DNA from: Betaproteobacteria bacterium
GTDB lineage: Bacteria > Pseudomonadota > Gammaproteobacteria > Burkholderiales > Burkholderiaceae_F
Length of the DNA stretch: 64,000 nucleotides
Direction: 5' to 3'
Assembly (NCBI GenBank): GCA_005882215.1
Contig: VBCK01000116.1
Span: 50,678 to 114,677 of the forward strand
Shown in pieces: positions 9,148 to 19,290 of the stretch. The notes beneath the pieces were generated by a model, which was given only the letters and a program-made list of their open reading frames with translations, had not been told where the DNA came from and searched no databases. The translations under genes were made by a program, and so were the position numbers. Position 1 is the first letter of the stretch, and each line of letters opens with the position of its first letter.

Positions 9148-9996
9148 ATGAATTCGGGATGGCGGGACGGCGCGCTCCGGCAGCGGCATTTCCTGGCTGC
9201 CTGCGAGCTGGACGTGGCCGCGTTAAAGCCCGGCAACGTGCGGGTCGGCACCCCCGCGCACGGAATGCACGCGGACGATTTCGTTCGCAGCGCACACGCT
9301 TGTGCGGGTGCGCTGAGCCAGCGCGGCGCATCGGTCGGGCAGCGCGTGCTCGCCGCAATCCGCTGCACCCAGCGGGTTGTGCAATGCAATACCAACCTGG
9401 GCATCGTGTTGCTGGCGGCCCCGCTGTTCTGCGCCGCCGAGACGGGAGGAGACCTGCGCACCTCGCTGGCACGGCAACTGGCCGGGCTGGACCGGCGGGA
9501 TGCAGCGCTGGTTTACGAGGCGATCCGGCTGGCTCGTCCGGGCGGGATGGGCACCAGTGTGCGGCACGACCTGAGCGCGGAGCCGCAGGTGACGCTGCTG
9601 GAGGCGATGCGCGAGGCGCAGGATCGCGACAGCATCGCGCGCCAGTATGCGCGGGGCTACGGCGACGTGTTCGACCTGGGGCTTTCGCAGTGGCACGACG
9701 CCTTGGCACGATTCGAAAACGAGTCGTGGGCGGCCACGTGGTTGTATCTTGTATATCTGTCGACCTGGCGTGATTCACTGATCGAGAGGAAGTTCGGAAC
9801 CGCTACCGCGCAGACGGTATCCGAGCGGGCACGCGAGCTTCACTCGCAACTGGCTTCATATTCCGACTTGGACGACTTCAAGGCGCGCCTGCTGTCGTGG
9901 GATCACGAACTGCGCAGCGCGGGATTGAATCCCGGCACCAGCGCCGACCTCACTGTAGCAACCGTGTTTGCTGCCAAACTGACGCGGGCGGTGTAA
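9148..9996 (+). CDS. CitG-like protein of the H4MPT cluster (orf5 type)
   Basis: 282 residues related to triphosphoribosyl-dephospho-CoA synthases (PF01874, CitG/MdcB). Family-type segments are [15 protein letters not shown] at the N-terminus and [15 protein letters not shown] near residue 80. The same gene type lies between mch and fae in many methylotroph clusters, where it is needed for the H4MPT pathway, presumably in cofactor assembly; the actual reaction is unknown to me. The gene starts 10 bp after mch and is probably cotranscribed with it. Confidence 0.8.
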   Translation: MNSGWRDGALRQRHFLAACELDVAALKPGNVRVGTPAHGMHADDFVRSAHACAGALSQRGASVGQRVLAAIRCTQRVVQCNTNLGIVLLAAPLFCAAETGGDLRTSLARQLAGLDRRDAALVYEAIRLARPGGMGTSVRHDLSAEPQVTLLEAMREAQDRDSIARQYARGYGDVFDLGLSQWHDALARFENESWAATWLYLVYLSTWRDSLIERKFGTATAQTVSERARELHSQLASYSDLDDFKARLLSWDHELRSAGLNPGTSADLTVATVFAAKLTRAV

Positions 9997-10106
9997 AGTC
10001 CTCCGGGCACGGGGCGGGGCCCGTCGCCGAAGCGCGCGGAGAAGGCGCCAAGAACACTCGGTATTTCCGGGACACTGCAATCACGGACGAAAAGGAGCAC
10101 AGTCGA

Positions 10107-10616
10107 ATGGCAAAAATCACCAACGTGCGCGTCGGCGAGTCGCTGGTCGGCGACGGCAATGAAGTCGCGCACATTGATTTGCTGATGGGACCGCGCGGCA
10201 GCGCGGCGGAAACGGCGTTCGCCAACACGCTGACCAACAACAAAGACGGGTTCACCGCGCTGTTGGCCCTGATCGCACCGAACCTTCAGTGCAAGCCCAA
10301 CACGGTGCTGTTCAACAAGGTCACGATCAAGGGCGCCAAGCAGGCCGTCCAGATGTTCGGACCGGCCCAGGCCGCGGTTGCACGCGCTGTGGCCGACAGC
10401 GTGCAGGCGGGCGTGATTCCCGCCGACGAGGCCGACAATCTGTTCGTGCTGGTAGGCGTGTTCATCCACTGGGATGCCGCCGACGACAACAAGATCTTCG
10501 ACTACAACTATCGCGCCACCAAGGAGGCCATCGAGCGCGCGGTGGCGGGTACGCCGACTGCGGCCGAAGTTACCGCGAAGAAGGGATCGGTCAAGCATCC
10601 GTTCTCGCCTAAGTAA
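10107..10616 (+). CDS. fae: Formaldehyde-activating enzyme
   Basis: 169 residues, full length. Fae condenses formaldehyde with H4MPT to methylene-H4MPT and is the entry enzyme of the pathway. The N-terminal [20 protein letters not shown] and the C-terminal [20 protein letters not shown] are characteristic. AAAGGAG sits 9 bases before the ATG, a stronger ribosome site than most genes here, which suits an abundant enzyme. A strong intrinsic terminator follows. Confidence 0.97.
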   Translation: MAKITNVRVGESLVGDGNEVAHIDLLMGPRGSAAETAFANTLTNNKDGFTALLALIAPNLQCKPNTVLFNKVTIKGAKQAVQMFGPAQAAVARAVADSVQAGVIPADEADNLFVLVGVFIHWDAADDNKIFDYNYRATKEAIERAVAGTPTAAEVTAKKGSVKHPFSPK

Positions 10617-10639
10617 CGTCACCTTTGCGCTGACGATGT

Positions 10640-10669
10640 GCGGGGCGGCCAGGCCGCCCCGCTTTCTTT
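10640..10669 (+). terminator. Rho-independent terminator of fae
   Basis: GCGGGGCGG pairs with CCGCCCCGC across a five-base loop (stem arms 10640-10648 and 10654-10662), followed by TTTCTTT. It lies 24 bp after the fae stop and closes the plus-strand H4MPT run. Confidence 0.85.
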
Positions 10670-10696
10670 CGGGTGGTCCGCGGTCCTCGGGTGCTG

Positions 10697-11287
10697 TTAT
10701 TCGGTTGGCTCGGTGTAGGCCGACCTCATCTGCCGCAGCAGGTCGGCCCACCGGCGCAAGTCTCCGCCGATGGAGCGGTTCGACCACGCCAAGTCGGCCC
10801 GCGCGGCGCCATCGACCGGCACCTCGGCTTTTGCCGTGCGCTCGGGCAGGCGGAACTGCTCGTCCTGGATCAATTCGATGCCTACCGCATCGCGCACGCC
10901 TGCAAGACCCCGCGAATCGGCGCCGCTGACGCGCGTGAGCACGACCGCGCGCACACGACTCCACGGCACGAAAAAAGGGCTGCGATACGGCCCTTGAAAC
11001 CAGGTCGCGATCCCCAGCTCGGTTGCTTCGATGATCGGCAATCGCGTCAGCAGCCGCAGTCCGCAGCCGATCGCAGTGAGCGCGCAAACTGCCAGCACCG
11101 ACCAGTACCACGGGCGGGACATCGAAATCGAATACGACCCCGGAGCAAACGATCCGAGCAGCGCCAGGATGGCAAGCGAGATCAGGCCGACACCCAGCCC
11201 GATCCAGGACGCGGTGCCGTTGGGCGGGATCCGGACCGCTAGTGGCAGTTCGGACGATGCGGTTGGCTGCTGGAGCTGGGCCATCAT
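10697..11287 (-). CDS. Two-TM membrane protein with PH-like C-terminal part
   Basis: About 196 residues from the chosen ATG, which has GGAG upstream; longer starts up to 11365 are open. Two hydrophobic segments ([19 protein letters not shown] and [15 protein letters not shown]) are followed by a soluble domain with [18 protein letters not shown], reminiscent of small PH-like membrane proteins such as the STM3941 type. Function unknown. It sits alone between fae and ispH on the opposite strand. Confidence 0.6.
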   Translation of the reverse strand: MMAQLQQPTASSELPLAVRIPPNGTASWIGLGVGLISLAILALLGSFAPGSYSISMSRPWYWSVLAVCALTAIGCGLRLLTRLPIIEATELGIATWFQGPYRSPFFVPWSRVRAVVLTRVSGADSRGLAGVRDAVGIELIQDEQFRLPERTAKAEVPVDGAARADLAWSNRSIGGDLRRWADLLRQMRSAYTEPTE

Positions 11288-11525
11288 GTCGGCGGCGCTC
11301 CCCAGTCGGGTGCAGCGGGCCATCGTTTCAAATGTACCGGAGTGTTGCGTTATTCCCAATTGCACCGGGCCAAGTAGGGAATTGACGGGGTGGCTCCCGG
11401 GGAGCCTCCCCTACAATACTACGAAACGGTCGCAGACCACCCTCGAGGCCGATCCTGCCGCTTTTCGGTTCCGAAGCCGACGAGGTCAGCAGGAGAAGCG
11501 GCTTTTCGAAGCTGAGGTTCATCAA

Positions 11526-12461
11526 ATGAAAGTGATCCTGGCTCAGCCACGCGGTTACTGCGCCGGTGTCGTGCGTGCGATCGAGATCGTCGAACGGGCG
11601 CTCGAAAAATACGGGGCGCCGGTTTACGTGCGGCACGAGATCGTTCACAACCGGCACGTCGTCGACAGTCTGAGAGAAAAAGGCGCGCGCTTCGTGGAGG
11701 ACCTGTCGGAGGTTCCGACCGGTGCGGTCACGATCTTCAGCGCACATGGGGTTGCACGCCAGGTCGAGCAGGACGCCGAGCGTCGCGGCCTGTCGGTGCT
11801 CGATGCGACCTGCCCGCTGGTGTCGAAGGTTCATATGCAGGGACAGCGCTACGTCGATCAGGGACGCACCGTCATTCTGATCGGTCATGCGGGACACCCC
11901 GAAGTGGAAGGTACGATGGGGCAGCTGACCGCGCCGGTACGTCTGATCCAGAGCATCCAGGACGTGCAGGAGCTCGACATACCAGCCGATGCTCCGGTCG
12001 CCTACATCACACAGACCACGCTGAGCGTGGACGACACCAAGGCGGTGATCGGCGTGCTCCATCAGCGCTTCTCCAACCTGGTCGGGCCCGAGACGCGAGA
12101 CATCTGTTACGCTACCCAGAACCGTCAGACGGCTGTTCGCGAGCTCGCCAAGTTGGTGGAGGTGATCATCGTGGTGGGAGCCCGCAACAGCTCCAACTCG
12201 AACCGGTTGCGCGAAATCGGCCAGGAGTCCGGCGTTCCAAGCTACCTGGTGGCCGACGGCAGCGAGGTGTGTCCGGAGTGGCTGGAGGGCAAGCGCGCGG
12301 TCGGACTGACCGCGGGCGCTTCGGCGCCGGACGTGCTGGTGGATGACGTGGTCGCGGCCTTGAAGCGCTTCGGACCGATCCAGATCTCCACCTTGCCCGG
12401 CATCGAGGAGCGTATCCAGTTCCGCCTGCCGGTTCAGCTGATCGAGGCGGCGGTCGAGTAG
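11526..12461 (+). CDS. ispH: 4-hydroxy-3-methylbut-2-enyl diphosphate reductase
   Basis: 311 residues; last enzyme of the MEP pathway, reducing HMBPP to IPP and DMAPP with a [4Fe-4S] cluster. The three cluster cysteines are in [21 protein letters not shown] and [11 protein letters not shown]; the [11 protein letters not shown] motif binds diphosphate. ispH beside hpnH is a common arrangement, linking isoprenoid supply to hopanoids. The ATG giving [12 protein letters not shown] is the family start. Confidence 0.97.
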   Translation: MKVILAQPRGYCAGVVRAIEIVERALEKYGAPVYVRHEIVHNRHVVDSLREKGARFVEDLSEVPTGAVTIFSAHGVARQVEQDAERRGLSVLDATCPLVSKVHMQGQRYVDQGRTVILIGHAGHPEVEGTMGQLTAPVRLIQSIQDVQELDIPADAPVAYITQTTLSVDDTKAVIGVLHQRFSNLVGPETRDICYATQNRQTAVRELAKLVEVIIVVGARNSSNSNRLREIGQESGVPSYLVADGSEVCPEWLEGKRAVGLTAGASAPDVLVDDVVAALKRFGPIQISTLPGIEERIQFRLPVQLIEAAVE

Positions 12462-12500
12462 TCCGCGCCTGCGGGCCGGCTTTTCGGAGGGAGTTCGAAC

Positions 12501-13625
12501 TTGTCCATTTCGATTTACGAGGCGCTGACCGTCGGGGCCTACGTGATGCGCCAGCACCTGGCGGGCCGCAAGCGCTATCCGCTGGTGTTGATGCTGGAGC
12601 CGCTGTTCCGCTGCAACCTCGCCTGCGCCGGCTGCGGCAAGATCGATTACCCGGAACCGATCCTGAACCAGCGCATGCCGGTCGCCGACGCGCTGGGCGC
12701 GATCGACGAGTGCGGAGCACCGGTGGTGGTGCTGGCCGGCGGTGAGCCCTTGCTGCACAAGGACCTGCCCGAGATCGTGCGGGGCGCGATCGCGCGCCGC
12801 AAGTTCGTCACCGTCTGCACCAACGCGCTGCTGCTGGAAAAAACGATCGACCAGTACCGGCCGAGCCGCTATTTCAACTGGTCGATCCACCTGGACGGCG
12901 ATCGCCAGATGCATGACAAGTCGGTCTGCCAGAAGGGCGTCTACGATCGCGCTGTGTCCGCGATTCGGGCGGCCAAGCAGCGCGGCTTCAGGGTCAACAT
13001 CAACTGCACGCTGTTCAACGATGCCGACCCGGAGCGGGTCGCCCGGTTTTTCGACGATGTCAAAGTGCTGGGCGTGGACGGCATAACGGTCTCGCCGGGC
13101 TATGCCTACGAGCGTGCGCCCGACCAGAAGCATTTCCTGAACCGCACGGCGACCAAGGAGCTGTTTCGCAGCATCTTCCGGCGCGCGCGCGACGGGCGCG
13201 GCGCGAAGTCCTGGCCGTTTTTCCAATCGAGCCTGTTCCTCGATTTCCTGGCCGGCAACCAGACGTATCGCTGCACGCCCTGGGGCAACCCCACCCGCAC
13301 GATCTTCGGCTGGCAACGGCCCTGCTACCTGCTGGGCGAGGGTTACGCCGCGACGTTCAAGGAGCTGATGGACACCACCGCCTGGGATCGCTTCGGAGTC
13401 GGCAATTACGAAAAATGCGCCGACTGCATGGTGCACTCGGGATTCGAAGCGACCGCAGTTACCGATGCGATCAGCCGGCCGTGGAAGCTGGTCAAGCTTG
13501 CGCTGCGGGGCGTGCGCACCGAGGGACCGATGGCACCGGACATTGCGCTCAGCAGCCAGCGTCCGGCCGAATACGTTTTTACGCGACACGTCGCGGAAAA
13601 GCTTCAGGCGCTCTCCAGAACCTGA
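12501..13625 (+). CDS. hpnH: Adenosyl-hopene transferase (radical SAM)
   Basis: 374 residues. HpnH is a radical SAM enzyme that joins a 5'-deoxyadenosyl group to diploptene, giving adenosylhopane, first step of extended hopanoids. The cluster motif is CNLACAGC (C38, C42, C45), followed by GGEPLLHKDL. The start is TTG, supported by GGAGGG ending 8 bases upstream and by the family N-terminus. It is separate from the main hopanoid operon at 27-33 kb but should act just upstream of HpnG encoded there. Confidence 0.95.
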   Translation: MSISIYEALTVGAYVMRQHLAGRKRYPLVLMLEPLFRCNLACAGCGKIDYPEPILNQRMPVADALGAIDECGAPVVVLAGGEPLLHKDLPEIVRGAIARRKFVTVCTNALLLEKTIDQYRPSRYFNWSIHLDGDRQMHDKSVCQKGVYDRAVSAIRAAKQRGFRVNINCTLFNDADPERVARFFDDVKVLGVDGITVSPGYAYERAPDQKHFLNRTATKELFRSIFRRARDGRGAKSWPFFQSSLFLDFLAGNQTYRCTPWGNPTRTIFGWQRPCYLLGEGYAATFKELMDTTAWDRFGVGNYEKCADCMVHSGFEATAVTDAISRPWKLVKLALRGVRTEGPMAPDIALSSQRPAEYVFTRHVAEKLQALSRT

Positions 13626-13711
13626 TTAGGCACTCCCCCGTACCGGCTTTTGTTGCCAGCGCCGGGTACATGGGGTCAAATTGTTACCGTCGCAATCGCG
13701 CTCTCGGTAGG

Positions 13712-13732
13712 CCTTGCGCGTGAGGCGCAAGG
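13712..13732. repeat. Inverted repeat upstream of first kinase gene
   Basis: CCTTGCGC and GCGCAAGG form a perfect 8-bp palindrome with a 5-base spacer, ending 22 bp before the kinase ATG. A diverged copy of the same stretch lies before the second kinase (about 15235-15260), so it belongs to the duplicated leader. It could be an operator or an mRNA hairpin. Confidence 0.5.
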
Positions 13733-13754
13733 GTTCAGTCGCGGGAATCGTCAA

Positions 13755-15107
13755 ATGGTACTTACGGGAGACCAGGTCGCGCTGCTGAGCCAGCTGCTGG
13801 ACCAGGCATTGCCTCTCGATAAGGACGGCCGCGAACGCTGGCTGAGGGCTCTGTCCCCTGAATATCAGGCGCTGGAACCGGCGTTGCGGCAGGCGCTGCT
13901 GTCGGCCGGCGCCGGCGCGAGCGTCACGCTGCCGACCAGCGAAGGCGCCGGCGACCTGAGCGTGATGGCTCTGGGACTGCGAGCCGGCCAGCGGATAGGG
14001 CCCTACCAGCTGGTGCGCGAACTGGGCGCAGGCGGCATGGCCGTGGTGTGGTTGGCACAGCGAGCCGGTGAAGCATCCGGGCGCGAAGTCGCCTTGAAAC
14101 TGCCGCTGATGTCGCGCCTGCGGCGGGACCTGGCCGGACGCTTCGCACGGGAGTGCGACATTCTGGCCAAGCTCGAACACCCGAATATCGCGCGAATGTA
14201 CGAGGCCGGGGTGTCGGCCGACGGCCTGCCGTACCTCGCATTGGAATACGTGGAAGGCAAGCCATTGACGTCATGGTGCGACGCGCACCAGCTGGGCTTG
14301 CGTGAGCGCCTCGAGTTATTCCTGCAGGTGCTCGACGCGGTTCACTACGCGCACGGCCGCCAGGTCGTCCATCGGGATCTGAAGCCGTCCAATCTGCTGG
14401 TCACGTCGTGGGGGCAGGTTCGACTGCTCGACTTCGGCGTGGGCAAGATGCTGGCCGACGGACAGGACGTGGTTCGCACGGATCTGACGCAGGTGTACGG
14501 ACGCATGCTGACGCCCGACTACGCGAGTCCGGAGCAGTTGCAGGGCACTGTGATCAGCGCAGCCAGCGACATTTACGCGCTTGGCGTCGTGCTGTACGAA
14601 TTGCTGGTCGGTGAGCGTCCGTACCGGAGAAAGTCCGAGTCTTCGCCGGTGCCGCTGGAGCAGGCGATCAAGGTTGCACAGATTCGCAAGCCCAGCACGC
14701 AAGTGCAGGCCACGGCCGCCGCGACGCGCGCCACAACGCGGGAAAAGCTGGTGCGCCGACTGCGTGGCGATCTGGACGCCATCGTGCTCAAAGCCCTTGC
14801 CAAGCACCCCAAGGACCGCTATTCCAGCGCAGTCGCATTCTCCAGCGACGTGAAGCGTTACCTGAACGGCGATCGGGTCGAGGCGGACTCGGATCGGCCG
14901 ACCGTCAGGTTCGGCCGGTTCCTGGAGCGCCATCCATTTTCGACGGCCACAACCGTGACCTTGATCGCAGCCGCGATCGAGCTGACCGCTCAGAACCAGA
15001 ACGATTGGGCCCACGCGGTCCATGCGTATGTCGACCAGGTCGCCGCACGCACGGCGACGTTGTTCTCGCGCTGGCGATCGGACGAGCCGACAAAGCGACC
15101 GCACTGA
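13755..15107 (+). CDS. Ser/Thr protein kinase, short paralogue
   Basis: About 450 residues. An N-terminal helical segment (1-75) precedes a Hanks-type kinase domain: GAGG loop at 91-94, catalytic lysine in EVALKL (K115), HRDLKPSN at 206-213, DFG at 226-228 and the activation segment MLTPDYASPEQL. The catalytic residues are intact, so it should be active. After the kinase there is one weakly hydrophobic segment and then an abrupt end: no TPR or TolB-like region as in the next gene, to which it is clearly paralogous. It may be a truncated duplicate or an independent short form. Confidence 0.85.
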   Translation: MVLTGDQVALLSQLLDQALPLDKDGRERWLRALSPEYQALEPALRQALLSAGAGASVTLPTSEGAGDLSVMALGLRAGQRIGPYQLVRELGAGGMAVVWLAQRAGEASGREVALKLPLMSRLRRDLAGRFARECDILAKLEHPNIARMYEAGVSADGLPYLALEYVEGKPLTSWCDAHQLGLRERLELFLQVLDAVHYAHGRQVVHRDLKPSNLLVTSWGQVRLLDFGVGKMLADGQDVVRTDLTQVYGRMLTPDYASPEQLQGTVISAASDIYALGVVLYELLVGERPYRRKSESSPVPLEQAIKVAQIRKPSTQVQATAAATRATTREKLVRRLRGDLDAIVLKALAKHPKDRYSSAVAFSSDVKRYLNGDRVEADSDRPTVRFGRFLERHPFSTATTVTLIAAAIELTAQNQNDWAHAVHAYVDQVAARTATLFSRWRSDEPTKRPH

Positions 15108-15281
15108 GGCGCAGCCAGGCAGGCCGATCCCCTCGAGGCCTCGATGTCCGATGATCCCGGAGCGGTGCGGACAGCCGTTGCCAACGCCGGCCACATAACG
15201 TCAAACTGACAGGGTCGGATGTCGGTTTCTGGCATCGCCTTGCGCCTGAGGCCTAGGGACTTGAGTCGCGGACTCGTCAGG

Positions 15282-17969
15282 ATGGCACTCACAGCGGACC
15301 AGATCGGGCTGCTCAGCCGGCTGCTGGACCAGGCGCTTCCGCTTGACACGGAGGCCCGCCGGCAGTGGCTTGAGAGTCTGCCGCCGGAGCATCAAACGCT
15401 CTTGCCGGCGCTGCGCCAGGCATTGCTGTTCGATGATGACGCGACGTCCACCTCCGCTTTGTTCAAGACGGATCCAGGCAGTGGCGGCGCGCCCGGCGCG
15501 CCCACGGTGCTGACGTCGGGCCTGCAGCCTGGCCAGCGGATCGGCCCGTATCAGCTGGTGCGCGAGCTCGGCGCCGGCGGCATGGCGGTCGTGTGGCTGG
15601 CGCAGCGCGCCGACGGCGCTTTCCGGCGCGAGGTCGCGCTGAAGCTTCCATTGCTTTCGCGGCTGCGGCGGGACCTGGCCGAGCGCTTTGAGCGGGAGCG
15701 CGACATCCTGGCCCAGCTCGAGCACCCGAATATCGCGCGGCTGTACGACGCCGGCGTCGCGGCCGACGGTCTGCCCTACCTGGCGCTGGAATTCGTGGAG
15801 GGGCGGCCCCTGACGGCGTGGTGCGATGCGCACCGCTACAGCGTGCGGGAGCGCTTGAAGCTCTTCCTGCAGGTGCTCGATGCCGTGCAATACGCGCACG
15901 CCTGCCAGGTCGTTCACCGCGATCTGAAGCCCTCGAACCTCCTGGTGACCGAATCCGGGCAGGTGCGCCTGCTCGACTTCGGCGTGGCCAAGCTGCTGGC
16001 CGTTGGCGAGGATGTGGATCGGACCGACCTCACGCGGGTCTACGGGCGCGTGCTGACCCCGGACTACGCCAGCCCCGAGCAGCTCAGAAACGAGGCGATC
16101 AGCGCGGCCAGCGATATCTATGCGCTGGGGGTCGTGCTGTACGAGCTGCTGGTCGGAAGCCGTCCGTACCGGATCAAAACCGATGCCGCACAGCTGCCGC
16201 TCGAGCTTGCCATCAGGGACGCACAGGTTCACAAACCCAGCACGCAGGTGCAGGCGCCGGCGGCGGCGACGCGCGCGGCCTCCCAGGAGCAGCTGATCAG
16301 GCGCCTGCGCGGCGACCTGGACGCGATCGTGCTGAAGGCGCTCGAGAAGGATCCCGAGGATCGCTACCCCAGCGCCACCGCGTTCGCGGACGACCTGCAG
16401 CGCTACCTGAGCGGCGAGCCGGTGGAAGCACGCCCGGCTCGGCTGGCCTACCGGATCGGTAAGCTCGTCGTGCGGAACCGGAGCGCGACCGCCGCAATCA
16501 CGGCGTCGCTCGCGGTGGCGATCGCGCTGATGGCGCTGAGCAGGACCCCCTGGCTCGCAGCCTTGCAGGCGCGCCTCGGAGGCGCCGGCGCGCCGATCGC
16601 GCTGCAGGCGCCGGATAAATCGATCGCGGTGCTGCCGTTCGTCGATCTGAGCGAGGCGCGCAACCAGGAGTATTTCTCGGACGGCCTGTCCGACGAGTTG
16701 ATCGACCGCCTGGCCCGCACCGGAAACCTGCGCGTGATCGCCAGGACATCGTCGTTCCAGTTCAAGGGCCGCAACGAAGATGTGCGCCAGATCGCGCGCA
16801 AGCTCGGCGTGGCAACGGTTCTGGAAGGCAGCGTCCGCAGGGTCGGACATACGATCCGGGTGACTGCTCAATTGATCAAGGCCACTGACGGATCTCACGT
16901 GTGGTCGCAGACCTACGATCGCGATCTGACCGACGTCTTCCAGGTCCAGGACGAAATTTGCAACACGGTGGCCAACGCCCTGCATGCGGCGCTGAACGGC
17001 GATCCGCCGGCGAATCCGGCTTCGGAACGCAACATCGAGGCGTACAGTGCGTTCCTGCAGGGATGGTACTTCTATCAGCGGGCGACCCAGGAGGATCTGC
17101 AAAAATCCGTGGCCGCCTATCGCGAGGCCTTGAGGCTGGATCCGCAATACGCGCGCGCCTGGGCCGAGCTGGCGCGCGCCTACGTGCGCCAGGGCAACTG
17201 GCAATGGGACACGGTCCAGAACGCATACAGCAGCGCCCGGGACGCGATCCGGCACGCCCTGGCAATCGACCCGAACCAGCCGCTTGCCCACCGGATGCTG
17301 GGCTACGTCTACTGGGATTACGACCTGAACCGGGAGGCGGGTCAAGCCGAATTCAAGAAGGCGCGTGAGCTCGATCCGTCCGACGCCGACGCGCTGTCGG
17401 CGCTGACCGTGGTCGCACTGGCCTTTGGACGGATCGAAGAGGCCATTGAACTGAAGCGGCGCAACGCGGAGGCCGATCCGCTGAACCCGCTGATGCTCGA
17501 CGACCTCGGAAGCCTGTATCTGGACGCGGGTCGACCCGCGGATGCCGAACGGGTGATTCGCCGGGCACTGGCACTGGATTCGTCCTACACGGGCGGCCAC
17601 TGCAATCTGGGACAGGTGTTGCTCGCGCGCGGGCAACCGGAGCTGGCCCTTGAGGAAATGCAGCGGGAGAGCGACCAGGTTGCGCGGGCCGGCTGTCTTC
17701 CGTTCGCTTACTGGGGGCTGGCCCGTTACGCCGACGCAGACGCGGCGGTCAAGCTGCTGATCGACAAATACGCCGACTTGAGCTCCTACAACATCGCGCA
17801 AGCGCTTGCGTACCAGGGAAAGACCGATTCGGCCTTCGAATGGCTCGAGCGGGCCTACCGGCAGCGCGACCTCGGCCTGACGATGATCAAGGCCGATTAC
17901 TTTCTTCGTGGCCTGCGCGGGGATCCTCGATTCGGCGCCTTGCTCGCGAAGATGAAGCTGCCGCAATAG
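15282..17969 (+). CDS. Ser/Thr protein kinase with TolB-like and TPR C-terminus
   Basis: About 895 residues. Kinase domain with GAGG at 97-100, K121, HRDLKPSN at 212-219 and DFG at 232-234. A hydrophobic segment near residue 460-480 follows, then DKSIAVLPFVDLSEARNQEYFSDGLSD-like sequence, the TolB/FlgO-like unit found in adenylate cyclase and kinase proteins, and then TPR repeats to the C-terminus. This is a membrane-anchored sensor layout with the kinase cytoplasmic. Start is the ATG that aligns with the paralogue upstream; an earlier ATG adds 21 residues from the duplicated leader. Substrates are unknown. Confidence 0.88.
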   Translation: MALTADQIGLLSRLLDQALPLDTEARRQWLESLPPEHQTLLPALRQALLFDDDATSTSALFKTDPGSGGAPGAPTVLTSGLQPGQRIGPYQLVRELGAGGMAVVWLAQRADGAFRREVALKLPLLSRLRRDLAERFERERDILAQLEHPNIARLYDAGVAADGLPYLALEFVEGRPLTAWCDAHRYSVRERLKLFLQVLDAVQYAHACQVVHRDLKPSNLLVTESGQVRLLDFGVAKLLAVGEDVDRTDLTRVYGRVLTPDYASPEQLRNEAISAASDIYALGVVLYELLVGSRPYRIKTDAAQLPLELAIRDAQVHKPSTQVQAPAAATRAASQEQLIRRLRGDLDAIVLKALEKDPEDRYPSATAFADDLQRYLSGEPVEARPARLAYRIGKLVVRNRSATAAITASLAVAIALMALSRTPWLAALQARLGGAGAPIALQAPDKSIAVLPFVDLSEARNQEYFSDGLSDELIDRLARTGNLRVIARTSSFQFKGRNEDVRQIARKLGVATVLEGSVRRVGHTIRVTAQLIKATDGSHVWSQTYDRDLTDVFQVQDEICNTVANALHAALNGDPPANPASERNIEAYSAFLQGWYFYQRATQEDLQKSVAAYREALRLDPQYARAWAELARAYVRQGNWQWDTVQNAYSSARDAIRHALAIDPNQPLAHRMLGYVYWDYDLNREAGQAEFKKARELDPSDADALSALTVVALAFGRIEEAIELKRRNAEADPLNPLMLDDLGSLYLDAGRPADAERVIRRALALDSSYTGGHCNLGQVLLARGQPELALEEMQRESDQVARAGCLPFAYWGLARYADADAAVKLLIDKYADLSSYNIAQALAYQGKTDSAFEWLERAYRQRDLGLTMIKADYFLRGLRGDPRFGALLAKMKLPQ

Positions 17970-17976
17970 CAGAGCG

Positions 17977-19242
17977 ATGTCCTTGGCACTGAACGAGTGG
18001 TTGCCGCCCGATGCGGTCAACATTCTGCTGGTGCTGTTCCTGTCGTTCCTGATCGGGCTCGAGCGGGAAGAGCGCAAGGCCGCGGCGGCGGAGCGGTACG
18101 CCTTCGGCGGCGTGCGCACGTTTCCGCTGATCGGCCTGATTGCCTATGCGATCGCGTTCCTGTCCGGCGGCACTGCGCTTGCCGAGCTGGTCGGTTTCGC
18201 CGTGGTCGCGGCGTTCCTGCTGCTGTCGTACGCCAACAAGGTTGCCGGCGGCGGATTGGCGGGCATCACGTCCGAAATGGCGGGCCTGATCACCTACGTG
18301 GTCGGCGCGCTCGTTTTTCACCGGTATTTGTGGATCGCCACCACCATCAGCGTGGCGACCATGCTGCTGCTGCAGATGAAGGACGCGTTGGAGGGCTTGA
18401 CCCGGCGCATTGCGCCGGACGACATCTTCACGTTCACGAAGTTCCTGCTGCTGAGCGCGGTGATCCTGCCGGTGCTGCCGAACGAGCAATTCACGCCCTT
18501 CCACATCAACCCCTTCAAGACCTGGCTCGTGGTGGTGGCGGTCAGCTCGGTTTCCTACGCCAGCTACGTGCTGCAACGCTGGACCCAGGGGGAAGGCGGC
18601 ATCATCCTGGCGTCGCTGCTGGGCGGCGCCTACTCCTCGACCGTGACGACGGTCGTGCTGGCGAAGAAGGCGTCGACCGAGCAGCAACCACCCCTTTACG
18701 CGGGCGCCATCCTGATGGCGTCCGGGATGATGTACCTGCGGCTGGCTGCGCTGCTGGCGATCTTCAGCAGGGATCTGATGCTCCGGCTGGCGCCGGCCTT
18801 CATTGCGCTCGCCGCCGTGGCGATCGGCGCGGGCTGGTTCTGGTTGCGGCGGAGCGGCCCGCTGTCCGTAACGCCGGTCAAGGAGCCGGCACCGTCCAAC
18901 CCGCTCGAGCTCAGAGCCGCGTTCCTGTTCGCACTGCTTTTTCTGGCGATGCTGGTGGTCACCCAACTCGCGATCCTGTACCTGGGAGACTCGGGCGTCT
19001 ATTCGCTGGCCGCGATCATGGGCCTGGCCGACGTCGATCCGTTCATCATGGGCATGACGCAAGCGGCGGGAATATCGGCCCCGATCAACGTGGCCGCATC
19101 GGCGATCCTGATCGCGGCGGCCAGCAACAACGCCGTCAAGGGAGCCTACGCCTGGTATTTCGCCGGCAGACAGACGGGCAGGCAAAGCATGGTCCTGCTG
19201 GCCGCACTGGCGGCGGTCGGACTGCTTCCTCTGCTTTTTTGA
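17977..19242 (+). CDS. MgtC/SapB family membrane protein with DUF4010
   Basis: 421 residues and about 11-12 hydrophobic segments. The N-terminal part has the MgtC/SapB signature FLIGLEREERKAAAAERYAFGGVRTFPLIG, and the C-terminal half matches the DUF4010 layout with APINVAASAILIAAASNNAVKG. Function of this two-part family is unknown; MgtC itself is linked to Mg2+ and acid stress. It starts 7 bp after the kinase stop, so it is probably cotranscribed with the kinase and could be its target; that is inference from position only. Confidence 0.85.
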   Translation: MSLALNEWLPPDAVNILLVLFLSFLIGLEREERKAAAAERYAFGGVRTFPLIGLIAYAIAFLSGGTALAELVGFAVVAAFLLLSYANKVAGGGLAGITSEMAGLITYVVGALVFHRYLWIATTISVATMLLLQMKDALEGLTRRIAPDDIFTFTKFLLLSAVILPVLPNEQFTPFHINPFKTWLVVVAVSSVSYASYVLQRWTQGEGGIILASLLGGAYSSTVTTVVLAKKASTEQQPPLYAGAILMASGMMYLRLAALLAIFSRDLMLRLAPAFIALAAVAIGAGWFWLRRSGPLSVTPVKEPAPSNPLELRAAFLFALLFLAMLVVTQLAILYLGDSGVYSLAAIMGLADVDPFIMGMTQAAGISAPINVAASAILIAAASNNAVKGAYAWYFAGRQTGRQSMVLLAALAAVGLLPLLF

Positions 19243-19290
19243 GAGCCGGTCCCGACGGCGTCGACCCGATCGTGCGCGGCGCCGTGCCGC

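Noticed and set aside
11328..13589. Minus-strand open frame opposite ispH and hpnH
   Set aside because: Shadow of two well-identified enzymes; no protein-like features.
15201..18119. Long minus-strand open frame opposite the second kinase
   Set aside because: Mirror of a gene with strong codon bias; no recognisable motif, no ribosome site, and the plus-strand kinase and TPR motifs are clear.
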